From DATEOR01 sp963841425 (GTDB lineage Bacteria; Actinomycetota; Thermoleophilia; Gaiellales; Gaiellaceae), in assembly GCA_963841425.1 (NCBI GenBank), contig CAWJCL010000001.1:744001-808000 (forward strand): a stretch of DNA of 64,000 nt, given 5' to 3'. Shown here piece after piece: positions 34,025 to 41,955 of this stretch; the first letter of the stretch is position 1, and each line of letters begins with the position of its first letter. The notes beneath the pieces were generated by a model. The model was not told where the DNA came from. It was given only the letters and a program-made list of their open reading frames with translations, and did no database searches. A program made the position numbers and the translations under genes.

Positions 34025-36330
34025 AGGCCGAGGCCCGTGCCGTTCACCCCGCGGGTGAGGGCAGGGTCGAGGCGGTAGAACTTCTCGAAGATCCGGTCAT
34101 GCTCGTCGTGCGGGATGCCGAGCCCGGAGTCGGCGACCTCGATCCGCGCGAACTGGCCGATCCGGTTCAGGCGCAGCTCGACATCTCCGCCCTGTGGCGA
34201 GTACTTGATCGCGTTGTCGACGAGGTTCGAGATCACCTGGCGAAGCTGGTTCTCGTCGCCGGCCACGGGCGGCACGTCCTCCTCGGCGCGCACGCGGAGC
34301 TCGATGCCGTTCGGTAGGTGAAGCTCGGCCGAGTCGATCACGCTCTTCGTCAGGGCGACCGGGTCGAACCGCTCGTGCTCGAGCGGCAGGCGGCCGGCGT
34401 CGAGCTGGCCGGTGAGGAGGATCTGCCCGACGATTCCGGAGAGGCGCTCGGCCTCGCTGTCGATCATGTCCATGAGCAGCTCGCGCTGTTCGGGGTCGAA
34501 GGAAACGTCCTCGCGCCGCAGCGTTTTGACGGCGCCGAGCACCGCCGCGAGCGGCGTCCTCAGCTCATGGGAGGCGGTGGCGACGAAATCGCTGCGGGTC
34601 CGCTCGAGGAGCCGCTCCTCGGTCACGTCGCGCAGGGCGTAGACGGCGCCGTCGCCGAAGTCCACTCCGGAGACCGAGACCCAGCGCTCGGTGCCGTCGC
34701 TCAGGACGAGGGGCAGGGTCACGGGGCCGCGCGTCCCGCCCTGCTCGGGCCGCGCGTTGTTCTCGATCTCGTTCCAGCCTCCGATCGAGCCGAGCGCCGT
34801 CTCGCCCACGACCGCGGCTTCGGCCACCGCGAGGATCCGGGCCGCCGCCGGGTTGATGGAGACGACCGCGCCGTCTTCGTCGAGGAGCACAACGCCGTCG
34901 TTCACGTGGGCAAGCGCACGCGAGGCGTCGCCTCGGCGCTCGGCCTCGCGGTAGAGGCTCGCGTTGTCCACGGCCGAGGCGGCCCGCCGCGCAAGCTCCG
35001 AGGCGAGGTCGAGGTCGAGCTCGGTGTAGCGCGGCGCGGTGTCGTCCCGGATGAGGGAGAGCGCGCCGAGAGCCCGGCCGCGAGCGATGAGCGGGACGGT
35101 GATCGCAGAGCGCAGCCCGAGCTCGCGGACGATCTGGAGCAGGCGCTCGTCATCTTGCGCCGCCTCGACCAGGAGCTCGTCGGAGATCTCCGGGACGAAC
35201 TCGGCCGTCATCGTTCGGATGACGTTTGGGACCCCCATCGGCTGGTCCGGGTCGGGCGGGTACTCATCCCCGAGCCGCTCGGCCCACGCAGCGCGCTCGG
35301 GATCCTCGTGAGCGACGGCGAGCCTTTGGATCGAGCCGTCCGGCCCGACCATGTCCACGGAGCACCAGGTCGCCATCTCGGGGACGGCGAGGCGCGCGAG
35401 CTGCGTGAGTGTCGTCTCGTAGTCGAGCGACGAGCCGAGGAGCTCGCTCGCGTCCGCGAGGAAGGTCATCCGCTGCCGCAGCGCGCGCTCGGCCCCGTAG
35501 AGGCGGACGCGGTCGATCGCCTGCGCTGCCTGCTGTGCGAGGGTCGCCTTCAGCGCACGGCGGTCCGAGTCGAACTCGACCTCCGTCGGGAAGGTGAATG
35601 CGATGGCGCCGATCGCGCGGCCCTCGACGACGAGCGGAAGGATCGCGAGCGCATGGCTCGGGCCGCCGATCCCCGCCATGGAGGAGAACGCCGCGTTGCG
35701 CTCGGCGGACGTGCTGAAGAAGGACGGCGTGTTCTCGCGGATCGCCTTGCCCATCGGCGTCTCGCTCGCCAGCGGAAACGACTCCCAGCCCACGAAGATG
35801 TTCTTCTCGTAGCCGCGCTGCGCCACGATCTCGATCGTCTCGCCGTCGGCCGTCAGGAGCCCAATGGCACCCGCCCGCGCCTCGGCGGCCTCGACCCCCT
35901 CGGTGACGATTGCGTCGAGCACCTGCTGCGGCGTGACCGCCTCCGCCAGCCGTGCGGTGACGGCCTGGAGCCGGTTCGCCCGCGCGGACGCCGCCTCGGC
36001 CTGCCGCTGAACCTGGCGCCGACGCTCGAAGAGGTGGGAGATGAGGATCGCGACGACGAAGAAGAGCGCCAAGCCGGCCGCCTGGTCGCCGCTCCCGGGG
36101 GTCAATTCGTGCCGCTCCGGCGTGAAGAAGAAGTCGAGCCCCAGCGTCGCGAACACCGTCGCGACCAGGCCCGCCGCGAACCCACCGAGGTAGGCGGCGA
36201 GCGACACGGCGAGCAGGTAGAGAAAGCCCGCGAGCTGGTAGCTCGGCCGGTTCGAGAGCACGTCCAGAGAAGAGATAAGTGCCGGCGCGAGAAATGCGGC
36301 GGCCCAGCCGAGAGCGGTCGCCGACCGCAA
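33919..36330 (-). CDS. Sensor histidine kinase, KdpD-type membrane domain with GAF-GAF-PAS
   Basis: 803 aa. The N-terminal ~110 residues have four membrane helices of the DUF4118/KdpD kind (FLYLLAVSLAAYLGGFAAGL, FFFTPERHELTPG). GAF 1 (about 130-280), GAF 2 (about 290-450) and a PAS (VNDGVVLLDEDGAVVSINPA) follow. The HisKA phospho-acceptor is in FVATASHELRTPLAAVLGAV. The HATPase has its N box in NLVDNAIKYSPQGG, with later boxes DSGLGIPHDEHDRIFEKFYR and GTGLGLYISKELVERMNG. The TTG start is the best visible but uncertain. A stand-alone receiver gene lies ~100 nt upstream and is its likely partner. Confidence 0.92.
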   Translation of the reverse strand: MRSATALGWAAAFLAPALISSLDVLSNRPSYQLAGFLYLLAVSLAAYLGGFAAGLVATVFATLGLDFFFTPERHELTPGSGDQAAGLALFFVVAILISHLFERRRQVQRQAEAASARANRLQAVTARLAEAVTPQQVLDAIVTEGVEAAEARAGAIGLLTADGETIEIVAQRGYEKNIFVGWESFPLASETPMGKAIRENTPSFFSTSAERNAAFSSMAGIGGPSHALAILPLVVEGRAIGAIAFTFPTEVEFDSDRRALKATLAQQAAQAIDRVRLYGAERALRQRMTFLADASELLGSSLDYETTLTQLARLAVPEMATWCSVDMVGPDGSIQRLAVAHEDPERAAWAERLGDEYPPDPDQPMGVPNVIRTMTAEFVPEISDELLVEAAQDDERLLQIVRELGLRSAITVPLIARGRALGALSLIRDDTAPRYTELDLDLASELARRAASAVDNASLYREAERRGDASRALAHVNDGVVLLDEDGAVVSINPAAARILAVAEAAVVGETALGSIGGWNEIENNARPEQGGTRGPVTLPLVLSDGTERWVSVSGVDFGDGAVYALRDVTEERLLERTRSDFVATASHELRTPLAAVLGAVKTLRREDVSFDPEQRELLMDMIDSEAERLSGIVGQILLTGQLDAGRLPLEHERFDPVALTKSVIDSAELHLPNGIELRVRAEEDVPPVAGDENQLRQVISNLVDNAIKYSPQGGDVELRLNRIGQFARIEVADSGLGIPHDEHDRIFEKFYRLDPALTRGVNGTGLGLYISKELVERMNGRISVDSEPGRGSTFVVEVPLAI

Positions 36331-36426
36331 CAGCGATGAGAAGCTACGCCCCCTCGTCTCGGCTCCTTTGCTCGCCCACCCCTGGGGGCTGCATGGTACG
36401 TCGCCGCGTTGGTCGCGGCAACGGTC

Positions 36427-36894
36427 TCATCCGGCGAGATCCGCCGGCCAGAGCTCCGGCGGACGCTCTCGGCGAAGCTCGTCCGCCTCCCCTCTCGCGC
36501 AGCGCGCGACCACGCCGGCGACGAGCGGCGCGAGCTGTACGGGGTCGAACGGCTTCAACACGTAGCCGAGCGCGCCGAGCTTCTCCGCGCGCCGGCGGTC
36601 GTTCGTCGTCGCCCGCGCCGTCAGGAAGACCACGGGGATGTCGCGCGTGCGCTGGTCGGCCGCGAGCTCCTCCGCGACCGTCCACCCGTCCACGTTCGGC
36701 ATCATCAGGTCGAGAAGCACGAGGTCCGGCTCCTCCGAGCGGGCGAGCGCCAGGGCCTCCTCTCCGTCAGCGGCCTGCAGGACCTCGATCCCGGCCACCG
36801 AGAGGTTCACCCGGCACAGCAGCCGGATCGGCGGCTCGTCGTCGGCGACGAGCACGCGCAGCGGGGACTCGTATGTGTCGGGGCTTGCGCTCAA
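36427..36894 (-). CDS. Stand-alone response regulator (receiver domain)
   Basis: 155 aa: one receiver domain and a short tail, no output domain. The acidic pocket is VLVADDEPPIRLLCRVNL, the phospho-acceptor Asp is in DLVLLDLMMPNVDGWTVAEE, the Thr in FLTARATTN and the Lys in GYVLKPFDP. The tail is charged (GEADELRRERPPELWP). It precedes the sensor kinase gene in the same direction. It is a clear paralogue of the receiver at 58565, sharing PIRLLCRVNL and LDxMMPxxDGWTVAExL. It signals by protein contact or dephosphorylation; the target is unknown. Confidence 0.93.
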   Translation of the reverse strand: MSASPDTYESPLRVLVADDEPPIRLLCRVNLSVAGIEVLQAADGEEALALARSEEPDLVLLDLMMPNVDGWTVAEELAADQRTRDIPVVFLTARATTNDRRRAEKLGALGYVLKPFDPVQLAPLVAGVVARCARGEADELRRERPPELWPADLAG

Positions 36895-36946
36895 GGTCTG
36901 GGGGATCCGCGGAGTGTAGAGCCCACTTACCCGCGGATCCTCAGAC

Positions 36947-37309
36947 TTAGGCGCGTCTTTGCTGCAGGCGGCCGAACGTGGGTCGCGCCACGGGACGCGC
37001 CGGGCCGCTCCAGCTTCGCGTGACGTCGTAGCCCCATTTGCGCACGGGATCGAGGCGGCCCCGCTCGCGTTCGTGGTCGTAAGACCAGACCGTTTCGCGG
37101 TGACGTCCGTCGACCTTCACCACTTCGAGCGCGTGAACGAGTCCCTCGCGGCCTGGATCGCGCCGCTGCAGGAATTCGAACGCAAACTCGACTGCCTGGA
37201 CATAGTCCCGGCATTCGTGGCGAACCTCGGGGCCCAACGCCTGGCCTTCGAGAATCTCGCGCACTTCATATCGTTCTTGCCCGGCCGCATGGCTGAGAGT
37301 TGCTGCCAT
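36947..37309 (-). CDS. Hypothetical protein, 120 aa
   Basis: I do not recognise this protein. It is charged and soluble, with no membrane segment: YEVREILEGQALGPEVRHEC, then FAFEFLQRRDPGREGLVHAL and VVKVDGRHRETVWSYDHERE. The pattern of short beta-like stretches suggests one small globular domain. The ATG at 37309 follows AAAGGAG by 7 nt, a strong start. It lies between the receiver gene and the AI-2E-type permease gene, same direction, with gaps of about 50-60 nt. Confidence 0.68.
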   Translation of the reverse strand: MAATLSHAAGQERYEVREILEGQALGPEVRHECRDYVQAVEFAFEFLQRRDPGREGLVHALEVVKVDGRHRETVWSYDHERERGRLDPVRKWGYDVTRSWSGPARPVARPTFGRLQQRRA

Positions 37310-37369
37310 GCTTTCGTCTCCTTTCGCACGAAGCGTAGGCAGGCGGAGACGCCGTGCAAATCCCCCTGT

Positions 37370-38443
37370 TTAGGGAGGGGCCGGTGCGGCTTCGGAGCGG
37401 TAGCGGAGAAGCTCCCGCCCGACCGCCTGGATGATGCCTGCAACCGGGATCGCGGCGAGCGCGCCCAGGATCCCGGCCAGCTCAGCGCCGATCAGGACCG
37501 AGATCAGGACGATGAGCGGGGAGAGCTGCACCGTACGCCCGTAGATGATGGGCTGAAGGACGTGGTTCTCGAGCTGCTGGTAGAGGAGGAAGAAGGCGAT
37601 GATGATCACGCCCCGTACCCAGCCGAGCTCGACGAAGACGACCGTGGAGACGATCACGGCGGCCATGGTGGCTCCGGCGAGCGGGACGAGGTCGAGGATC
37701 GCAACCACGACCGCGAGCGCGACGGAGTACGAGCTTCCGACCGCGAAAAGCGCGACCATCGCGGCAACCCCGGCGATGACGCTGATGAGGATGTTGCCGG
37801 TCACGTACCCGCCGACCGTGCGGTAGATCTCGTGGCCGACCCGCTCCCAGCGAGGCCGGGCGCTCTCCGGCAGAACAGCGTAGAACCGCTCCACCATCCT
37901 CGGCCCGTCCAGGAGCATGAAATAGGTCAGGAAGGCGATCGCTACCGAGCCGATGATCACGGAGAAAAGGCTCTGGGCGACCGCGATCGCGGGCGCAGTG
38001 ATCCCGAGCACGCCGCCCACGCCATTGTCCTCGATCGCCGACCGGATGCGGTCGACGATGTGGTAGTCGCGCTGGAGGAAGCCCAGCGGGCCGCGACCGG
38101 CCGTGAGGTCGTCCACGAGGTCCGGGACTGCCTGGATGAAGTCGGTCACCTGCCGGAAGAGCGGGGGAAGGACGAGGAAGCCGATCCCGACGATCGCAGC
38201 GAGTGCGAGGAGGAAGACCGTCGCCGACGCATAGCCCCGCCGCATCCCGCGCCGCTCGAACTTCTCCACCGCCGGGTTCAGCGCGAGCGCGAGGAAGACC
38301 GCGACCAGGATCCACGTGATGATGTGCCAGGCCAGGTAGACGAACGCGAGAACCGCGAGCGTCGCCAGGACGATTCCGAGTACCTGGAGAATCGTGCGCG
38401 GCCGGATGTACACGACCCGCTCGGGCGAAGGCGAGGTCGCCAT
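37370..38443 (-). CDS. AI-2E family transporter (TerC/PerM-like permease)
   Basis: 357 aa with about eight membrane segments, two at the N-terminus (ILVAVFLALALNPAVEKFER follows the second). A long soluble loop (LFRQVTDFIQAVPDLVDDLT) precedes the rest. Family marks are the late IGSVAIAFLTYFMLLDGPRM, GYVTGNILISVIAGV and VILDLVPLAGATMAAVIVS-like stretch, then QQLENHVLQPIIYGRTVQLS. The substrate is unproven in most members (autoinducer-2, ions or lipids are possible). The ATG at 38443 was chosen at MATSPSPERVV; the longer frame is not protein-like. Confidence 0.9.
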   Translation of the reverse strand: MATSPSPERVVYIRPRTILQVLGIVLATLAVLAFVYLAWHIITWILVAVFLALALNPAVEKFERRGMRRGYASATVFLLALAAIVGIGFLVLPPLFRQVTDFIQAVPDLVDDLTAGRGPLGFLQRDYHIVDRIRSAIEDNGVGGVLGITAPAIAVAQSLFSVIIGSVAIAFLTYFMLLDGPRMVERFYAVLPESARPRWERVGHEIYRTVGGYVTGNILISVIAGVAAMVALFAVGSSYSVALAVVVAILDLVPLAGATMAAVIVSTVVFVELGWVRGVIIIAFFLLYQQLENHVLQPIIYGRTVQLSPLIVLISVLIGAELAGILGALAAIPVAGIIQAVGRELLRYRSEAAPAPP

Positions 38444-38459
38444 GAAGGCAGCGTGACCG

Positions 38460-38498
38460 ACGAGCCGGACGAGCCTTGCTCGGCAACGTCCGGCTCGT
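38460..38498. repeat. Perfect 12-bp inverted repeat, possible terminator
   Basis: ACGAGCCGGACG (38460-38471) pairs with CGTCCGGCTCGT (38487-38498), loop 15 nt. It lies between the lipoprotein gene and the permease gene on the minus strand. There is no T-run, so termination would be weak; it may be an operator instead. Confidence 0.55.
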
Positions 38499-38514
38499 TC
38501 GCTCGCGGCGGTCT

Positions 38515-39054
38515 CTAGGAGCCCTGCTCCTGGACGGCTTTGCCGGCCGGCGAGACCGCATACCAAGCGCCGCCGAAGTCGGTCAGTCCTTCGCCGTTCG
38601 TGTCACCGGCCGCCGTGTCCCCCGAGAACCAGTAGAGGGGGTGGCCCGCGTACGTCACCTGGGAGGAATCCGTTGCGGTTCCGATCATCCCGGCGGAAAC
38701 TCCGCTGCCGGCAGTTGCCCTGCCGTCAGCCATCACGGCCGGCCAGAGGGCGAGGCAACCGCCGCTGCAGTTGCTCTTGTTCATGCTGTCCGCCTCGAAG
38801 AGGTAGAGCGTCTTCCCGTCCTGGTCGACGAGGATCGTGCCGAGCGGCGAGCTCACGGCCTTGACGGTGACCGCGGAGGACGACGAGCTCGAGGAGCCGC
38901 CTCCGTAGCCGTACGGCCCCGACGAGCCGCTCGACGCGTTCGTGCCGCTCGCGGGCGCCGCGCTGGACGAGCTGCTGCTCCCGCCGCATCCCGCGGCAGC
39001 GATGCCGACGGCGAGCGCGGCCAGTGCGAGTAGCGCGAATCTGGGGATCTTCAT
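38515..39054 (-). CDS. Secreted-repeat lipoprotein (COG4315 type)
   Basis: 179 aa. The signal peptide MKIPRFALLALAALAVGIAA ends in the lipobox AAGC. A Ser/Gly linker with two poly-Ser runs follows. The domain has two copies of the secreted repeat of unknown function: GTILVDQDGKTLYLFEADSM with CSGGCLALWP, and VTYAGHPLYWFSGDTAAGDT with GGAWYAVSP. The protein is exported and membrane-anchored. The ATG at 39054 follows AGGAGG. These proteins are often found near electron-transfer genes, but here the neighbours do not show a role. Confidence 0.9.
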   Translation of the reverse strand: MKIPRFALLALAALAVGIAAAGCGGSSSSSSAAPASGTNASSGSSGPYGYGGGSSSSSSSAVTVKAVSSPLGTILVDQDGKTLYLFEADSMNKSNCSGGCLALWPAVMADGRATAGSGVSAGMIGTATDSSQVTYAGHPLYWFSGDTAAGDTNGEGLTDFGGAWYAVSPAGKAVQEQGS

Positions 39055-39182
39055 GTTGGCCTCCTGTCTCCAAGGGAGACGCAGGCCCGGCCGGTACTGC
39101 GCTCGTTTGTTCAGGGAGAGATACGCGCGCTCAGTCCGGCGAGATTGCGCCCGCACCAGCCTTCATCAAGGCGTAACAGTCT

Positions 39183-39656
39183 CTAGCCGGGCTTCGCGGT
39201 CATCGCCCAGACGGCGACGAGGTACAGGGCCAGGACGACGAGCGCGAGAACGCCCGCCGACCTGGCGAGGATCGTCGAGCCGCCGTCCGCGCGCGCAAGG
39301 CGGCGGGCACCGAACCAGGCCAGCACCACCGAGATGAGCAGGAGGATCCCGCCGAGGTCGGCCGTGAGATAGCCGACGCCGAGCCAGTCGGGCTCGCTCG
39401 GCACGTCGGCCCACCCTTCCTTCGAGTAGATCCACTCGGCGCCGATCCGCATCGCAAACCAGGCGGGAATCCCGGCGAAGAGAAGCGTCCTGAAGCCGAG
39501 CCGGGCGAAGGCCGCCGAGTCCGAGCCGTCCGCGCGTCTCCAGGAGAGAACCTGTGCCGTGCCCGCGGTCAGGAGCGCACCGACGAGGATCATCGCGCCC
39601 AGGACGTGCAGGAAGAGGGCGTAGTTCCAGCTGTCGGGTCGGATTGCAGCAAGCAT
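39183..39656 (-). CDS. DUF2269-like integral membrane protein (1)
   Basis: 157 aa with four membrane segments: WNYALFLHVLGAMILVGALL, FRTLLFAGIPAWFAMRIG, LGGILLLISVVLAWFGARRL and AGVLALVVLALYLVAVWAM. The start FLHVLGAM with a conserved membrane His is shared with the next gene upstream (FLHVLSAF), so the two look like paralogues. The ATG at 39656 lies 2 nt after the upstream stop; a GTG two codons earlier overlaps that stop as GTGA. The function is unknown. Confidence 0.75.
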   Translation of the reverse strand: MLAAIRPDSWNYALFLHVLGAMILVGALLTAGTAQVLSWRRADGSDSAAFARLGFRTLLFAGIPAWFAMRIGAEWIYSKEGWADVPSEPDWLGVGYLTADLGGILLLISVVLAWFGARRLARADGGSTILARSAGVLALVVLALYLVAVWAMTAKPG

Positions 39657-39658
39657 GC

Positions 39659-40138
39659 TCACGCGCCTGGCTTGAAGATCATGTCGATCAAGAGGAGGAG
39701 GACCGTGACGACGACGCCCGTATGGAACCAGAGGCCGCGACGGCCCTGGACGAGCGCGCGCAGCTCTGCGTTGGGCGCGTTGTCTCCCTCCCGCGCGAGT
39801 GCTCGGGCGCGGTCGCGCACGGCGTTGTAGATCTTGCCGGTCCGAGACCCGAGCGCGCCCATGACGAACCAGAGGACGAGCGCCGCGATCACCCATCCGT
39901 CCCAGACCTTGTAGCCGTCCACGTCGATGGCCAGCCAGATCCCGAAGACGAGCACGCCGATCGAGCCGACTGCGATGAGGACGTCGCCGACCTTCGAGAC
40001 CCGAAAGAGCCGCGCGACGTCGCCTGGGACGTCCTTGTTCCAGGCAGTCGCGATCACGACGGTGTAGAGGACGAGCGCGCCGACGAGGGCGAACGCCGAG
40101 AGGACGTGCAGGAAGAGGAGCCAGTCGTAGCGGGACAC
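39659..40138 (-). CDS. DUF2269-like integral membrane protein (2)
   Basis: 159 aa. Four membrane segments: WLLFLHVLSAFALVGALVLY, VGDVLIAVGSIGVLVFGIWL, WVIAALVLWFVMGALG and FHTGVVVTVLLLLIDMIFKP. An Arg/Ala-rich cytoplasmic loop lies between the third and fourth. The membrane-embedded His of the first helix is shared with the downstream paralogue, a pattern that can bind haem, although nothing else here proves it. It is the first gene of a two-gene set. Confidence 0.75.
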   Translation of the reverse strand: MSRYDWLLFLHVLSAFALVGALVLYTVVIATAWNKDVPGDVARLFRVSKVGDVLIAVGSIGVLVFGIWLAIDVDGYKVWDGWVIAALVLWFVMGALGSRTGKIYNAVRDRARALAREGDNAPNAELRALVQGRRGLWFHTGVVVTVLLLLIDMIFKPGA

Positions 40139-40174
40139 GGCGGCAACCTAACGCATGCGGCGGGAGAGACGGAA

Positions 40175-40216
40175 GCGGGCGGAGGGAATCGAATCCTCGT
40201 CACCAGCTTGGAAGGC
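40175..40216 (-). repeat. tRNA-Gly 3' fragment (candidate distal attachment site)
   Basis: These 42 nt match 41314-41355 at 40 positions. They cover the anticodon loop, variable region, T-arm and acceptor 3' strand of tRNA-Gly(TCC). The 5' half of the tRNA is not recognisable beyond the repeat. Such 3'-half copies are the usual scar of tyrosine-integrase insertion into a tRNA. Confidence 0.75.
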
Positions 40217-40416
40217 CGATGAGGCTCCGCTCAACCGTGCGGCTTAACGGCTCTGCGCGCCAGTGAGGAACGCATCGAGCCTTCGACGGCCCGCTCGCGC
40301 TGCCCTAAAGGGGGGTCGTGATGGGAGCAAGCGGCTCGAGGAGATTGGCGACTCGCTAAGGGGGCGCCCCGTCAAACGACGCCGGCACAGCCAGCAGCAG
40401 TAAACCCTTCGTGCCC

Positions 40417-40970
40417 CTACCCGGGCCAAGGCTCGCTAGTGCGTCTGACCCACAGCCCGACTGTCCATGAGGCTGGACTGCTTCCCGTTTCCCAAAGCGT
40501 AGGTCCCATAGCGCGCAGGAGTGGGCCATCCTGACTCGCGTTGACTTGGATTCCCTCTTCGACCGCACCGCCCGGCCCGAGCCTCTCGATCTCCATTTGA
40601 ATGCGGGAGCCCAGGCCAAACCGGCCGAAGGCCCCATAACCTGGATCGAGGCGCACGGAGAAATCGATCGTGAGTTGCGGCTGGCCGGGCGCCGCTCCAG
40701 TCCATGCGAGCTGATGTGTCCCACCATCGCCACGGGTGGAGAATCCGGGCACCTGCCCCTCGTACTGGAACCAGCTTCCAACGCGGGAGGATGAGGACCC
40801 GGGCCGGCGAGCGTGCCCTGTCCCCAATTCAGCAGCGGGAGATCTGCGCGGAAAGTCGGGGTCGCACCGCCAACCGCCACTACGCCGATGTTGTCGTGCA
40901 TGGAAATAATGGCGTACGCCTCGACCGGCTCACTCGCCAGCGCGATCGCGGTTTCGAGCGTGATCGCCAT
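40417..40970 (-). CDS. Hypothetical protein in tRNA-Gly insert, apparent frameshift
   Basis: I do not recognise this protein. The first ~57 codons from ATG 40970 read well (MAITLETAIALASEPVEAYA, then FRADLPLLNWGQGTLAGPG). The second part reads well in another frame, from about SSSSRVGSWFQYEGQVPGF to RTSEPWPG at 40417. The frames meet at CCCGGG (40798-40803); one added C joins them into a protein of about 184 aa. The second part is rich in Gly, Gln and aromatic residues (SVRLDPGYGAFGRFGLGSRI), perhaps a beta-sandwich. It is either an assembly error or a decaying gene. Confidence 0.5.
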
Positions 40971-41312
40971 GCCAAGTGCCTGACGATCTCAGAAACAAAT
41001 GAGCACGTCCAGCCCTTGAGCGCGCATCTTGCGAAAGCCCAAACAATGTGCCCGCGGTGGGCCGAATGTCGCCTGGCATCACGGCGCGCCAGTCGTGCGC
41101 CAGCGTGGAGCTCGAGCTGCTCGCCCGTCTTCTGCTTCCGTGGCCGACGGGAACGGCACCAAGCTTGTGGTTAAAAGGCTCGCGTGCACGGTCTGTGCAG
41201 GCCACGCACGACGAACGATGCACACGGGGTGCACGTGTGCACGGCGCTGCACACGTGCATTAGGACGCCGAAACCCGCTTCGTTGGGCGGGTTTCGGCTT
41301 TGGCAGAGCCAG
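40971..41312. other. Non-coding stretch with nested inverted repeats
   Basis: I see no credible gene here. The right part is full of palindromic DNA. TGCACGTGTGCA (41230-41241) pairs perfectly with TGCACACGTGCA (41248-41259). GCCGAAACCCGC (41267-41278) pairs perfectly with GCGGGTTTCGGC (41287-41298). The block lies just outside the 3' end of tRNA-Gly, at the end of the putative insert. The second hairpin could end transcription. Confidence 0.6.
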
Positions 41313-41383
41313 AGCGGGCGAAGGGAATCGAACCCTCGTCACCAGCTTGGAAGGCTGGGGCTCTACCGTTGAGCTACGCCCGC
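41313..41383 (-). tRNA. tRNA-Gly (anticodon TCC)
   Basis: 71-nt cloverleaf: acceptor GCGGGCG/CGCCCGC, D-arm TAGCTCAACGGTAGAGC, anticodon stem-loop CAGC CTTCCAA GCTG and T-arm GAGGGTTCGATTCCCTT. It remains intact although its 3' part is duplicated at 40175-40216. Confidence 0.95.
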
Positions 41384-41412
41384 GGGTCAGGCCAGCCTAG
41401 CGAACGCCTTCC

Positions 41413-41895
41413 CTACTGGATGCGCGCCTGGTCGGCTTCGCGCAGGCGCTCGGCCATGACTTTGAGCAGACCGAGGGCGAGGTCGGGGTCGCTCTTGACG
41501 AGCTTGAGGAATGGTCGTCGCCCGATCGCCATTGCGAGCACGGGAGTCTTGGCGAGGATCGTGGCTGTACGAGGCCCGCCGTCGAGGAGTGCGAGCTCTC
41601 CGAAGAAATCTCCTGCCCCAAGCGCGACGCTTCTTCCTCCCGGCAGGTTGAGCGTCGCCTCTCCGTCGAGGATCACGTAGAAGGTCTCTCCCCGCTGGCC
41701 TTTCCGGACGATGGGCGAGGAGGCGGCGAAGCGCCGCGGGCGGCCGAGGTTGGCGATCCGCTTCACGTGCCGCTTGGACAGAGGCGCGAACAGAGGAATC
41801 CCACGAAGGACGTCGACCCATTCCGAGCCGAGAGGGTCGCCGCCCGACCGGGGCCTGGCGCCGAGGATGAGCTCGTCGAGTCCGACCTTTCGCAT
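41413..41895 (-). CDS. Cyclic nucleotide-binding domain protein
   Basis: 160 aa, essentially one CRP/cNMP-binding domain: VDVLRGIPLFAPLSKRHVKR, IVRKGQRGETFYVILDGEAT, and the phosphate-binding cassette FFGELALLDGGPRTATILAK with the conserved G-E and R. There is no helix-turn-helix, so it is not a CRP-type transcription factor by itself. It may relay cAMP to a partner, and cyclase-like proteins lie elsewhere in the window. That link is inference. It is divergent from the ctaG-like gene. Confidence 0.88.
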   Translation of the reverse strand: MRKVGLDELILGARPRSGGDPLGSEWVDVLRGIPLFAPLSKRHVKRIANLGRPRRFAASSPIVRKGQRGETFYVILDGEATLNLPGGRSVALGAGDFFGELALLDGGPRTATILAKTPVLAMAIGRRPFLKLVKSDPDLALGLLKVMAERLREADQARIQ

Positions 41896-41955
41896 CGGTC
41901 GACTATCTCATTCCGAATCGGCTGAGACCAGCCCCTAGGACGTTAGCCTGAGGCG

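Noticed and set aside
41029..41400. Several 60-120 codon frames near tRNA-Gly
   Set aside because: They run through the palindromes and the tRNA itself and have no protein-like composition.
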